Below, piece after piece: positions 1 to 7,365 of a stretch of DNA of 38,140 bases (positions are counted from its first letter, which is position 1; the number at the start of each line of letters is the position of its first letter). The stretch lies in NCBI GenBank assembly GCA_017442735.1, contig JAFRZE010000053.1:1-38140 (forward strand), written 5' to 3'. Under the pieces are notes generated by a model. It saw only the letters and a list, made by a program, of their open reading frames with translations, did no database searches and was not told the DNA's origin. Position numbers and translations under genes: made by a program. This DNA is from Bacillota bacterium (lineage in GTDB: Bacteria > Bacillota > Clostridia > Lachnospirales > Bianqueaceae).

Positions 1-27
1 CTCCTTTCTATACTACTATTTACCATT

Positions 28-56
28 AAAATAGCATATATAAAGGGTTTAATCAA
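28..56 (-). promoter_or_regulatory. Probable promoter and RBS of a gene starting just left of the window
   Basis: On the minus strand a TTGATT -35 box (51-56) and a TATTTT -10 box (28-33) are separated by 17 bp. An AAAGGAG Shine-Dalgarno sequence lies at 1-7 on the same strand, so a start codon is expected a few bases beyond the left edge. The region is very A+T rich, so chance matches are possible, but correct spacing plus an RBS at the edge makes the call reasonable. The gene itself is not visible. Confidence 0.5.
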
Positions 57-86
57 TATATATCTATACTACATTTTTGATAAATT

Positions 87-160
87 TATAGGCACCAAGA
101 TCTTTAAGTATCCTGGTGCCTATAACTGGTTGATGCCATTGACCACAGCATTTGCTGTGG
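87..160 (-). terminator. Two hairpins downstream of the EF-G-like gene, possible terminator
   Basis: Two perfect inverted repeats lie just after the stop codon at 191. The first is a 9-bp stem GACCACAGC with a 4-nt loop (139-160). The second is an 11-bp stem TATAGGCACCA/TGGTGCCTATA (87-97 and 114-124). Neither has a clean U-tract on the minus strand (the second is followed only by AAATTTATC), so they may act as a processing or protective 3' structure rather than a textbook intrinsic terminator. They may also separate this gene from the one beginning off the left edge. Confidence 0.45.
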
Positions 161-190
161 TCTTCTTAAATATGAATGTGGTAAATCGAA

Positions 191-2275
191 TTATTCGTCT
201 TTCTTGTTCTCGGCGATGATCTTGGCCTGTACATCCGGCAGGGTCTGCTCATAGCGTGCAAACTCCATTGTATAGGAACCGCGACCCTGTGTCATGGAAC
301 GAAGATCGGTCGCGTATGCGGACATCTCGGACATGGGAACTTCGGCATTGAGCTGGACCTTGCCGCCCAGATGCTCCATACCGAGCACACGGCCGCGACG
401 TTTGGTCAGATCGCCCATGATATCGCCCATGTATTCTTCATTGACCAGAACACTGACTGTCGCGATAGGCTCAAGGATGACCGGTTTGGCTTTCGGAATA
501 CCATCCTTGAATGCCATGGAAGTAGCGGTCTTGAATGCCATTTCAGAAGAGTCGACCGGGTGGTAGGAGCCGTCGATCAGTGTCGCTTTCACACCGACCA
601 TGGGATAACCTGCCAGAAGACCTTCCTTGACACTTTCCTGAATACCCTTTTCAACAGCCGGGAAGTAGTTCTTCGGAACGGATCCGCCGAAGATCTGCTC
701 TTCGAAGACATAGGGTTTTTCCATATCTCCGCTGGGCTCAAAGACCATCAGAACATCACCGTACTGACCATGTCCGCCGGACTGCTTCTTATACTTGCCG
801 CGGACTTCCGAACGGCCGAGGATCGTTTCACGGTAGGACACCTTGGGTTTGGACAGTTCAACTTCTACTTTGAACTTGTTCTTCAGCTTATTAACAGCGA
901 CATCCAGATGCTGATCACCGGCACCGTAAATGAGCTGCTGCTTCAGTTCACCATCGACCTCAGAACGAAGAGTCGGATCTTCCTCAATGAGTTTGTTCAG
1001 GGAGGTGGTCATCTTATCCTCATCGCCTTTGTTCTTCGGGCTGATCGCCATGGACATCAGGGAAGGAGCAAACGGAACGGCGGGATAGATCACGCTGAAA
1101 TCTTTCGCTGCAATCGTATCGCAGGTCTGAGTGACTGTCAGCTTGGTCAGAACACCGATGTCACCGGCAGAAAGTTCGGCCAGTTCGATCTGTTCTTTTC
1201 CGCGCATGGTATAGATACGGCTTACGCGTGCTTCCGCTTCTTTTCCGACGTTTACGATAGTATCGTTCGGATGGATCGCACCGGACATGACTTTGAAGTA
1301 GCTGATCTTTCCAAGGAATGGGTCCACACTGGTCTTGAAGACGAATCCGGAGAAAGCGCCAGCCGGATCACAAGCGACTTCGATATCGTTTCCGGAAGCA
1401 TCTTTCGCGGCTGCTTTCGGAGCGGCTACGGCAGGTCCGGGGATGTAGCTGCAGATGGAGTTCATCAGCACACCGATACCGGTTCCGTTGATGGCGGCGC
1501 CGCAAAGAACAGGAACGATCTCTCCGCCAAGAATACCGTTATGGATCGCTGTATCGATCTCTTCCGGTGTAAATTCTTCTTCCATGAAGAATTTTTCCAT
1601 CAGTTCATCATCTGTCGCAGCGACAGCTTCGAGGATCGCGGAACGAATAGGCTCGATCTCGTCTTCCATACCGGCGGGAATCGCGCAGCTTTCCACTTTG
1701 TTTCCGGCAAAACGGCGGCCTTCCATCGTAGGAACATTGACAAATCCGACAAACTTGCCGCCTTCTTTGATCGGGACCTGGAAAGGAGCGATCGCGTTTC
1801 CGAATTTTTCTTTCAGCTGATCCAGAACTCTGTCAAGATCGGCTTCCGGGTCATCCATGCCGTTGACAAAGATCATACGGGGCATATGAGCGTTTTCCGC
1901 TTTTTCCCAGGCAAGTTCCGTACCTACCTGCATACCGGCCTTCGCGTCAACGACGATAAGCGCCGCGGACGCAACACTCATGGCTTCGGCAACTTCACCG
2001 GCGAAATCGAAATAGCCGGGGGTATCCAGCACATTGATCTTATATTTATCAGAACCGATACTGTATTCGATCGGAATCAGAGAAGTGTTGATGGAAAAGC
2101 CTCTCTTCATTTCTTCCTGATCGAAATCACTGACCGTATTCTTATCGGTCACTTTTCCCAGACGAGTCGTAGCTTTTGTAATAAAAGCCATCTGCTCGGC
2201 AATCGTCGTCTTACCGACACCGCCGTGTCCTAACAGTACGATGTTGCGGATATTCTCAGCAGCATAAACATCCAT
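191..2275 (-). CDS. Elongation factor G-like translational GTPase (EF-G paralogue)
   Basis: This 694-residue protein has full EF-G architecture: G domain, domain II, then domains III-V. The start at 2275 (MDVYAAENIR) is preferred over an upstream in-frame ATG at 2365 because AAGGAGGAC lies at the right distance and the G domain then begins at the usual position. The nucleotide-binding motifs mark the EF-G-like subfamily, not canonical FusA. G1 is GHGGVGKTT (16-24). G3 is DTPGY (84-88), so the catalytic His of DTPGH is a Tyr. G4 is NGMD (138-141) instead of NKMD. A mycobacterial EF-G2 with a related non-canonical G domain binds GTP but lacks ribosome-stimulated GTPase activity, so an accessory ribosomal role is more likely than routine translocation. 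It stands alone after the prfA terminator. What it does in Bacillota is not established. Confidence 0.93.
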   Translation of the reverse strand: MDVYAAENIRNIVLLGHGGVGKTTIAEQMAFITKATTRLGKVTDKNTVSDFDQEEMKRGFSINTSLIPIEYSIGSDKYKINVLDTPGYFDFAGEVAEAMSVASAALIVVDAKAGMQVGTELAWEKAENAHMPRMIFVNGMDDPEADLDRVLDQLKEKFGNAIAPFQVPIKEGGKFVGFVNVPTMEGRRFAGNKVESCAIPAGMEDEIEPIRSAILEAVAATDDELMEKFFMEEEFTPEEIDTAIHNGILGGEIVPVLCGAAINGTGIGVLMNSICSYIPGPAVAAPKAAAKDASGNDIEVACDPAGAFSGFVFKTSVDPFLGKISYFKVMSGAIHPNDTIVNVGKEAEARVSRIYTMRGKEQIELAELSAGDIGVLTKLTVTQTCDTIAAKDFSVIYPAVPFAPSLMSMAISPKNKGDEDKMTTSLNKLIEEDPTLRSEVDGELKQQLIYGAGDQHLDVAVNKLKNKFKVEVELSKPKVSYRETILGRSEVRGKYKKQSGGHGQYGDVLMVFEPSGDMEKPYVFEEQIFGGSVPKNYFPAVEKGIQESVKEGLLAGYPMVGVKATLIDGSYHPVDSSEMAFKTATSMAFKDGIPKAKPVILEPIATVSVLVNEEYMGDIMGDLTKRRGRVLGMEHLGGKVQLNAEVPMSEMSAYATDLRSMTQGRGSYTMEFARYEQTLPDVQAKIIAENKKDE

Positions 2276-2302
2276 AGTCAAAAGTCCTCCTTGCGGCGAT
2301 AT

Positions 2303-2328
2303 TCCATGCGGGATGTGTTTCGCATGGA
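2303..2328 (-). promoter_or_regulatory. Hairpin in the 5' leader of the EF-G-like gene
   Basis: A perfect 8-bp stem TCCATGCG/CGCATGGA with a 10-nt loop lies between the preceding terminator and the ribosome-binding site of the EF-G-like gene, ending about 10 nt before the Shine-Dalgarno sequence. It could influence translation or mRNA stability. No known riboswitch or leader family is recognised. Confidence 0.4.
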
Positions 2329-2336
2329 TGCGTTGT

Positions 2337-2382
2337 AAAAAATCAATCTTGTCCCATTCTATCACAAACGAAACAAGATTGA
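2337..2382 (-). terminator. prfA: Intrinsic terminator of the prfA operon
   Basis: The minus strand carries a 10-bp perfect stem TCAATCTTGT/ACAAGATTGA (extendable through G·U pairs) followed directly by six U (2337-2342). It starts about 20 nt after the prfA stop codon. The loop contains TGATAGAAT (-10 TAGAAT at 2356-2361, extended by an upstream TGA), the best -10 candidate for the next gene, so terminator and promoter may overlap. The weak matching -35 would be TTTCAA. Confidence 0.75.
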
Positions 2383-2400
2383 AAGTGTTTTTTTAGATTA

Positions 2401-3477
2401 TTACGAATCACCTGATTCAGCCAGTTTTCGGCTCTGATCCTCTTCGATCAGCCGGTCGATGATCTCATCCAGATCTCCGTCCAGGATCTGTTCCAGACGA
2501 TGTGAAGTATACTTGATCCGATGATCCGTGACTCTCGTCTGAGGGAAATTATAAGTTCGGATCTTCTCACTGCGGTCTCCAGTACCGACCTGGCTCTTTC
2601 GATCCGAAGCCACCGAATCGTGAAGTTTTGCCTGTTCTATGTCGTAAAGCCTGGCTTTCAGGATCTCAATGGCTTTATCCTTATTCTGGTACTGAGAACG
2701 CTCATTCTGACATTGTACCACGATACCTGTCGGAAGATGCGTGATCCGGATCGCGGAAGAAGTCTTATTGACCTTCTGGCCGCCGGCACCGCTGGAACGG
2801 AAGATGTCGATCCTCAGATCATTTGGATCGATCTCGATATCGATCGTATCATCCACTTCCGCCATAACGGCAACTGTGATCGTGGAAGTATGGATCCGTC
2901 CGCCTGATTCCGTAACCGGTACTCTCTGTACCCGATGAACTCCGCTCTCGTATTTCATTCGGGAAAACACGTTGTCTCCCTGAACCTGGAATACCACTTC
3001 CTTTACGCCTCCCAGTCCGTTTTCAGACAGGGATTCCATCTCCGTTCTCCAACCGCGGCGCTCCGCGTACCGGACATACATACGGTAGATCTCTCCGGCA
3101 AACAAAGAAGCTTCGTCTCCGCCGGCACCGGCTCGTATCTCCACAAAAACATTCTTTTCATCATTCGGATCTTTCGGAAGAAGCAGGATCTTCAGTTCAT
3201 GCTCTAGATGAGTGATCTGTTCTTCCAGAGAAGAAACTTCTTCTTTTGCCATTTCCCGAAGATCCGGATCGGATTCCATCTCCAGCATTTCTTTCGCGTC
3301 TGATAATTCCTTCAGCGCATTCAGATACCGGTCATAGGTGAGAACGACCGTTTCCAGAGAGGCGTGTTCCTTGTTCAACTTCTGCCATCTTTCCTGATCG
3401 GACAGAACGCTCGGATCACTGAGTCTTTCTCCCATCTCTTCGTAGCGCAGCTTAACAAGCTGTAGATTCTCAAACAT
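2401..3477 (-). CDS. prfA: Peptide chain release factor 1 (RF1)
   Basis: RF1 recognises UAA and UAG in the ribosomal A site and triggers peptidyl-tRNA hydrolysis. The 358-residue product has the normal RF1 length. The GGQ catalytic loop is at 232-234 (in [10 protein letters not shown]). The stop-codon recognition tripeptide is PVT (187-189), the PxT signature of RF1 rather than the SPF of RF2. The start at 3477 (MFENLQ) is chosen over the upstream ATG at 3507: an AAGGA lies upstream and the N-terminus then matches the family. The start overlaps the end of prmC by 8 nt, so the two are probably translationally coupled. That fits, because PrmC methylates the GGQ glutamine of this protein. It is the last gene of the rpmE-DUF1385-prmC-prfA run. 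Confidence 0.98.
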   Translation of the reverse strand: MFENLQLVKLRYEEMGERLSDPSVLSDQERWQKLNKEHASLETVVLTYDRYLNALKELSDAKEMLEMESDPDLREMAKEEVSSLEEQITHLEHELKILLLPKDPNDEKNVFVEIRAGAGGDEASLFAGEIYRMYVRYAERRGWRTEMESLSENGLGGVKEVVFQVQGDNVFSRMKYESGVHRVQRVPVTESGGRIHTSTITVAVMAEVDDTIDIEIDPNDLRIDIFRSSGAGGQKVNKTSSAIRITHLPTGIVVQCQNERSQYQNKDKAIEILKARLYDIEQAKLHDSVASDRKSQVGTGDRSEKIRTYNFPQTRVTDHRIKYTSHRLEQILDGDLDEIIDRLIEEDQSRKLAESGDS

Positions 3478-4348
3478 TTTGCTGTTTCCTTTTCCCTGAT
3501 ATGACACGGTTATGACCGGAAAGGTCTTTTACGACTTTGATGCTGTCAAACACCGATGATTCCGCCATCAGTTTTCTGACGTCCTTCGCCTGTTCATCCC
3601 CGATCTCAAAGAATACCCTGCCTTCATCGGTTAAGTATTCTTTAAGCTCCGGAATCAGCCTCTGATAGATATCCAGTCCCGCTCTCCCACCGTCCAGCGC
3701 CAGATGCGGTTCGTAGTCTTTCACATCCGGTTCAAGGCCTTCCACTGTTTTTGAAGCGACATAAGGCGGATTGCATACGATGATATCAAAACGATCAGAC
3801 TCAAACTCCTGAAGCAGATCAGAAAGAACAAAGCGAACATCCACATGGTTTCTGTCAGCGTTTCGCCCGGCTGTTTCCAGTGCTTCCGGTGACAGATCTC
3901 CGGCATAAAGATCCAGCTCATAATCTTCAGATAAATAGTGTCCGAGGCTGATAATGATACAGCCGGAACCGGTACAGATATCCAGGATCCGGATCTTACT
4001 TTTCTTCTGAAAATGGTTTTTCACATATCGAAGGACTTCTTCCACCAGTGTTTCCGTATCAGGTCTGGGGATCAATACCGACGGCCCTACATAAAACGGA
4101 AGTCCCATAAATTCCCACTCGCCAAGGATATAGGCGGTCGGTTCATGTTCGATCCTTCTTCTGATCATTGCCTGATACGCAGCAGCCTTTTCCGGATCCG
4201 CTTCCTGGTCTGCCAGCAGGAGATAGTCTTTGGAATCTATCGCAAAACATCCTGCAAGCAAAAACCATGCCGAACTCTTCGCTTCTTCCGGTTCAAACAC
4301 TTCGAGCAGACTCTTTTCACCTTCTCTGAACAGATGTTTCAGTGTCAT
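3470..4348 (-). CDS. prmC: Release factor glutamine N5-methyltransferase PrmC
   Basis: PrmC transfers a methyl group from S-adenosylmethionine to the glutamine of the GGQ motif in RF1 and RF2. The 292-residue protein has a helical N-terminal release-factor-binding domain (about 1-85) and a Rossmann-type methyltransferase domain with SAM loop DICTGSGC (123-130) and catalytic NPPY (193-196). Its start codon overlaps the stop of the DUF1385 gene as ATGA, and its own end overlaps prfA by 8 nt, giving a tightly coupled three-gene unit. The length and motif positions are typical. Confidence 0.97.
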   Translation of the reverse strand: MTLKHLFREGEKSLLEVFEPEEAKSSAWFLLAGCFAIDSKDYLLLADQEADPEKAAAYQAMIRRRIEHEPTAYILGEWEFMGLPFYVGPSVLIPRPDTETLVEEVLRYVKNHFQKKSKIRILDICTGSGCIIISLGHYLSEDYELDLYAGDLSPEALETAGRNADRNHVDVRFVLSDLLQEFESDRFDIIVCNPPYVASKTVEGLEPDVKDYEPHLALDGGRAGLDIYQRLIPELKEYLTDEGRVFFEIGDEQAKDVRKLMAESSVFDSIKVVKDLSGHNRVISGKRKQQNV

Positions 4349-5274
4349 AGGTACTCCGGATGCTCTTCTTCAAAAAGCCTTTTAACAGACGCAATGGCCA
4401 CTTCCATCTCTTCATCGTCCGGTTCTCTGGTCGTCAGACGCTGGATCCAGAGTCCCGGGGCCACTAAAGCGCCTATGATCCTGGATCTGGATCTGGCGGA
4501 AAACTTCAGGACTTCGTAGGAAAGTCCGGCAATGACCGGAACCATTGCCAGGTGGATCACAAAACGCATCACCGGCTCCGTGATCCGGATCAGTGAAAAC
4601 ACCAGAATACTGATGAACATGATCAGAAACAGAAAACTCGTACCGCACCGGCGGTTGAACCGGCTCATTTTACGAACATTTTCCACTGTCAACGGAAGAT
4701 CCGCTTCAAAGCAGTTGATGGTCTTGTGTTCAGCTCCGTGGTATTCAAATGTACGACGGATATCCTTTACTCTTGAGATCAGAACGATATATAAAAGGAA
4801 CATGCCCATTCGGATAAGGCCTTCAAAAAGGCCCAGTAAAGATGGGATGCCTAAAAGATCGATCATCACCCATTTAGCCAGTCTGACCGGAACAAAAACA
4901 AACAGAAACACAGCCAGAACAACGGCAAGCACCATGGAAAGGCCGGAAAGAATGGAATCTCCGTTTTTATTCCAGAATTTTCCCAATGCGGATCTGGCTT
5001 CTTTCTTCTGTTTTTCTTCTTCTTCCATATAGACATCGGCCGAATAATCCAATGTCTTGAATCCGATGACCAGAGATTCCACGAACCGGATCACACCACG
5101 AATAATGGGAATATTCAGATATTTATGCTGATCCAGTACACTTTTCCTGTCGAAGATCTTGGTCCGGATCGTCTTGTCCTGTGCCCTGACCGCGACAGTG
5201 TAATGATGTTCTCCGTTCATCATGACGCCTTCCATGACAGCCTGACCGCCGATCGAAGGTTTTTTCTCACTCAT
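4345..5274 (-). CDS. DUF1385 membrane protein (YqhQ family)
   Basis: The 309-residue protein belongs to the DUF1385 family. The N-terminus carries the family signature GGQAVMEGVMMNG (9-21), and a conserved GAEHKTINCFE segment lies near 180-190. There are several membrane spans: about 112-140, 148-175, 212-232 and 240-258. No signal peptide precedes the soluble N-terminal segment. The biochemical role is unknown to me. The gene is wedged between rpmE and prmC-prfA, an arrangement I recall as common in Bacillota, which suggests co-expression with translation termination genes rather than a proven shared function. Start 5274 has only a weak purine-rich RBS (AAGAG). A terminator-like hairpin lies immediately upstream, so it probably receives partial read-through from rpmE. 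Confidence 0.9.
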   Translation of the reverse strand: MSEKKPSIGGQAVMEGVMMNGEHHYTVAVRAQDKTIRTKIFDRKSVLDQHKYLNIPIIRGVIRFVESLVIGFKTLDYSADVYMEEEEKQKKEARSALGKFWNKNGDSILSGLSMVLAVVLAVFLFVFVPVRLAKWVMIDLLGIPSLLGLFEGLIRMGMFLLYIVLISRVKDIRRTFEYHGAEHKTINCFEADLPLTVENVRKMSRFNRRCGTSFLFLIMFISILVFSLIRITEPVMRFVIHLAMVPVIAGLSYEVLKFSARSRSRIIGALVAPGLWIQRLTTREPDDEEMEVAIASVKRLFEEEHPEYL

Positions 5275-5297
5275 TTTCTACTCTTTTCTTCTCTTAC

Positions 5298-5326
5298 GAA
5301 AAACACCCGACTCTGAAAGCCGGGTG
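5298..5326 (-). terminator. Terminator or attenuator between rpmE and the DUF1385 gene
   Basis: On the minus strand a 9-bp stem CACCCGGCT/AGTCGGGTG (one G·U pair, 5-nt loop) is followed by five U (5299-5303). It lies about 25 nt after the rpmE stop codon and 24 nt before the start of the DUF1385 gene. No separate promoter is obvious in the remaining space, so it probably sets a high L31 to low downstream expression ratio by partial read-through. Confidence 0.8.
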
Positions 5327-5352
5327 AAGAAATTCTTCCTTGAAGAGATTCC

Positions 5353-5562
5353 TTAGTTCTGGCCGCCAAGGTTGTACTTGCGGTTGAACTTTTCGATACG
5401 TCCGCGAGCGGTCACAGCCTTCTGCTGTCCGGTATAAAACGGATGGCATTTGGAGCAGATTTCAACGGTGATCTCGGGTACAGTCGAGCCAACGACAAAC
5501 TCGTTGCCGCAATGGCACTTTACCTTTGCCTGGTAATATTTCGGATGAATTCCTTCTTTCAT
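5353..5562 (-). CDS. rpmE: 50S ribosomal protein L31, zinc-binding type
   Basis: This is a 69-residue L31 with the four cysteines of the zinc-binding (C+) form: C16, C18, C36 and C39. The family signature [11 protein letters not shown] starts at residue 36. The start at 5562 ([10 protein letters not shown]) is chosen over an in-frame ATG at 5619 because GAGGTGG lies about 8 nt upstream and L31 begins with this sequence in relatives. A strong promoter lies about 60 bp upstream, leaving a short leader. In organisms with both L31 types the zinc form is used when zinc is plentiful; no zinc-free paralogue is visible here. Confidence 0.98.
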   Translation of the reverse strand: MKEGIHPKYYQAKVKCHCGNEFVVGSTVPEITVEICSKCHPFYTGQQKAVTARGRIEKFNRKYNLGGQN

Positions 5563-5625
5563 TAGGGGTCCACCTCTTTCTATGGGATTTATGTCATTTG
5601 ATTTCCGACCAAAAGACACTTGGAT

Positions 5626-5654
5626 ATTATACCACGCCTAAAACCTTATTGCAA
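5626..5654 (-). promoter_or_regulatory. rpmE: Strong SigA-type promoter of rpmE operon
   Basis: Minus strand: -35 TTGCAA (5649-5654), 17-bp spacer, -10 TATAAT (5626-5631) preceded by TGG, which makes an extended -10. The -35 box lies only a few bases after the flavin reductase stop codon, so the rpmE-DUF1385-prmC-prfA unit starts here. Confidence 0.9.
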
Positions 5655-5657
5655 CAG

Positions 5658-6242
5658 TTATTTTCCTTTTTTGCGCACAGAATATCCAAAAGAACCCAGC
5701 TCTTCACCCAGGCGGAAATAGCTTCCGTGGGAATAGGCGATCAGATCGGCTTTTTCCAGTGCCAGTCTGCCCTTTTCATCCAGCAGTTCTTCCGCTACAT
5801 GGACCGCCACTACTTCCGCGAGAAACATATCATGGCTTCCAAGCGGTATGATCTCGGTCACTCTGCATTCGATATTCACGGGGCTTTCATCGATCAGAGG
5901 CGCCTTAACGACAGAGGCTTTTACAGGCGTCAACGAACTTGTTTTGAACTTATCCACTTCTCTTCCGGATCTGACGCCCATCCGATCCGTGATCTCTGCC
6001 AGCTGTGTTGTCGTCAGGTTGATGACGAATTCTCCGGTCTCCTTCAGAATGGGATAGGAAAACCTTTCCGGCCGAACCGATATATATGCCATGGGAGGTG
6101 CTGAGCAGATGGTGCCAGTCCAGGCAATCGTCAGCATATTGCAGTTTTTCTCATCACCTGGTTTTTCATAAACTCCGCAGCTGATCAAAGCCGCGGGAAC
6201 AGGATACAGCATATTGCCGGGACGGAATTCTGTTTTATTCAT
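5658..6242 (-). CDS. Flavin reductase-like domain protein (FMN-binding split barrel)
   Basis: The 194-residue protein matches the flavin reductase / FMN-binding split-barrel family: N-terminal PVPAALISCGV, the NMLTIAWTGTICSAPPMAYISVRP segment in shortened form around 40-65, and the conserved FVINLTT motif. Such proteins bind FMN and usually supply reduced flavin or act as small oxidoreductases; the substrate cannot be told from sequence. The start at 6242 (MNKTEFRPGN) has GGAGGAT 8 nt upstream; longer in-frame starts lack an RBS. It follows the aldolase terminator, and a weak promoter candidate (TTACAA-17-TATGAT) lies in the short gap. No terminator is visible before the rpmE promoter. Confidence 0.88.
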   Translation of the reverse strand: MNKTEFRPGNMLYPVPAALISCGVYEKPGDEKNCNMLTIAWTGTICSAPPMAYISVRPERFSYPILKETGEFVINLTTTQLAEITDRMGVRSGREVDKFKTSSLTPVKASVVKAPLIDESPVNIECRVTEIIPLGSHDMFLAEVVAVHVAEELLDEKGRLALEKADLIAYSHGSYFRLGEELGSFGYSVRKKGK

Positions 6243-6285
6243 CCTGGGATCCTCCACTATCATAAACAGTTGAGTCTTTGATTGT

Positions 6286-6317
6286 AAAAGGAGGTACCCT
6301 CCGCGGAAGGTACCTCC
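6286..6317 (-). terminator. fba: Intrinsic terminator of the aldolase gene
   Basis: A perfect 9-bp stem GGAGGTACC/GGTACCTCC (6290-6298 and 6309-6317), whose loop contains a further TCCGCGGA palindrome, is followed by UUUU on the minus strand. A second hairpin, TGCCGGAAC/GTTTCGGCA (6334-6355, one G·U pair, 4-nt loop), sits between it and the stop codon, so the aldolase mRNA ends in two tandem stems. Confidence 0.85.
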
Positions 6318-6365
6318 CCTCTTTAAGTTATCCTGCCGAAACACTTGTTCCGGCAAAACCGGAAC

Positions 6366-7229
6366 TTATGCTTTATTTACCGATCCGAACAGGATCATCT
6401 TCTCGGTAACCTTGTCTTTGATTGCAGCAGCGCCGGGAGCCAGAAGTTTACGAGGATCGAATCCCTTACCCTGTTTGTCCTTGCCTGCTTCGATATACTG
6501 ACGGGTCGCTTCCGCGAATACAAGCTGGCACTCGGTATTGACATTGATCTTGGAAACGCCAAGGTCAATTGCTTTTTTGATCATGTCATCCGGAATTCCG
6601 GTACCGCCATGAAGAACCAGCGGCATGGTTCCGGTCTTCTCCTGGATCGCTGCCAGAACTTCAAAATTCAGGCCTTTCCAGTTTGCGGGATATACGCCAT
6701 GGATATTGCCGATGCCGGCTGCCAGCATATCGACACCAAGATCTGCAATCATCTTGCACTCATCAGGATCTGCGACTTCTCCGCCGCCGATGACACCGTC
6801 TTCCTCGCCGCCGATAGCACCAACTTCTGCTTCAACAGAGATGCCCAGGCTGTGAGCCAGTTCGATGATCTCACGGGTCTTCTGAATGTTCTCTTCGATG
6901 CCATAGTGGGAACCGTCAAACATTACAGATGAAAAACCAGCAGCAATACATTTCTTTGCGCCTTCATAGGTGCCGTGATCAAGATGCAGTGCAACGGGAA
7001 CTGTGATCTTCATTTCGTCGATCATAGCGGAAACCATAGCAGCAACGGTCTTGAAACCAGTCATGTATTTGCCGGCGCCTTCAGAAACACCAAGAATAAC
7101 GGGAGAATTATTTTCCTGAGCGGCTTGCAGAACCATTTTTGTCCATTCCAGGTTGTTGATATTGAACTGACCTACGGCATAGTGGCCGGCTTTGGCCTTG
7201 TTCAGCATTTCGGTAGCAGATACTAACAT
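6366..7229 (-). CDS. fba: Class II fructose-1,6-bisphosphate aldolase
   Basis: The 287-residue protein is a zinc-dependent class II aldolase, which splits fructose 1,6-bisphosphate into dihydroxyacetone phosphate and glyceraldehyde 3-phosphate in glycolysis. The HLDHG motif (82-86) supplies the general acid D84 and zinc ligand H85. EAEVGAIGGEEDG, GNIHGVY and LHGGTGI give the further metal and phosphate sites. Tagatose- or fuculose-type aldolases share this fold, so the sugar phosphate specificity is inferred, but the lengths and loops fit Bacillota FBA. AGGAGGATC lies at the right distance from the ATG at 7229. It is monocistronic, with its own consensus promoter and terminator, and faces a fucosidase gene. 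Confidence 0.95.
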   Translation of the reverse strand: MLVSATEMLNKAKAGHYAVGQFNINNLEWTKMVLQAAQENNSPVILGVSEGAGKYMTGFKTVAAMVSAMIDEMKITVPVALHLDHGTYEGAKKCIAAGFSSVMFDGSHYGIEENIQKTREIIELAHSLGISVEAEVGAIGGEEDGVIGGGEVADPDECKMIADLGVDMLAAGIGNIHGVYPANWKGLNFEVLAAIQEKTGTMPLVLHGGTGIPDDMIKKAIDLGVSKINVNTECQLVFAEATRQYIEAGKDKQGKGFDPRKLLAPGAAAIKDKVTEKMILFGSVNKA

Positions 7230-7269
7230 GGGAGATCCTCCTAGAATTAAGTTTAGTCTAACCTATTTA

Positions 7270-7298
7270 ATTATAACGAAATCATGCCCAAAATGCAA
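7270..7298 (-). promoter_or_regulatory. fba: SigA-type promoter of the aldolase gene
   Basis: Minus strand: -35 TTGCAT (7293-7298), 17-bp spacer, -10 TATAAT (7270-7275). A short palindrome TTAGTCTAA (7253-7261) lies near the expected transcription start and could be an operator. The -35 is 12 bp from that of the divergent fucosidase promoter. Confidence 0.88.
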
Positions 7299-7310
7299 CC
7301 GCGTTCCTCA

Positions 7311-7340
7311 TTGACAAAGAGTTTTTTTCTGACGTAAAAT
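7311..7340 (+). promoter_or_regulatory. SigA-type promoter of the fucosidase gene
   Basis: Plus strand: consensus -35 TTGACA (7311-7316), 18-bp spacer, -10 TAAAAT (7335-7340). The start codon follows at 7366 with AAAGGAGGA in between. No catabolite-response element was recognised. Confidence 0.82.
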
Positions 7341-7365
7341 GAATCCGTAAAGGAGGATCTTCACT

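Noticed and set aside
371-2233. Long plus-strand open frame of 620 codons opposite the EF-G-like gene
   Set aside because: It is the antisense shadow of a conserved GTPase gene, has no RBS, and its translation is rich in His, Phe and Arg with no recognisable domain.
2276-2365. Longer EF-G-like protein starting at 2365
   Set aside because: The added 30 residues are encoded by the leader hairpin and terminator region and have no family match; AAGGAGGAC clearly marks the start at 2275.
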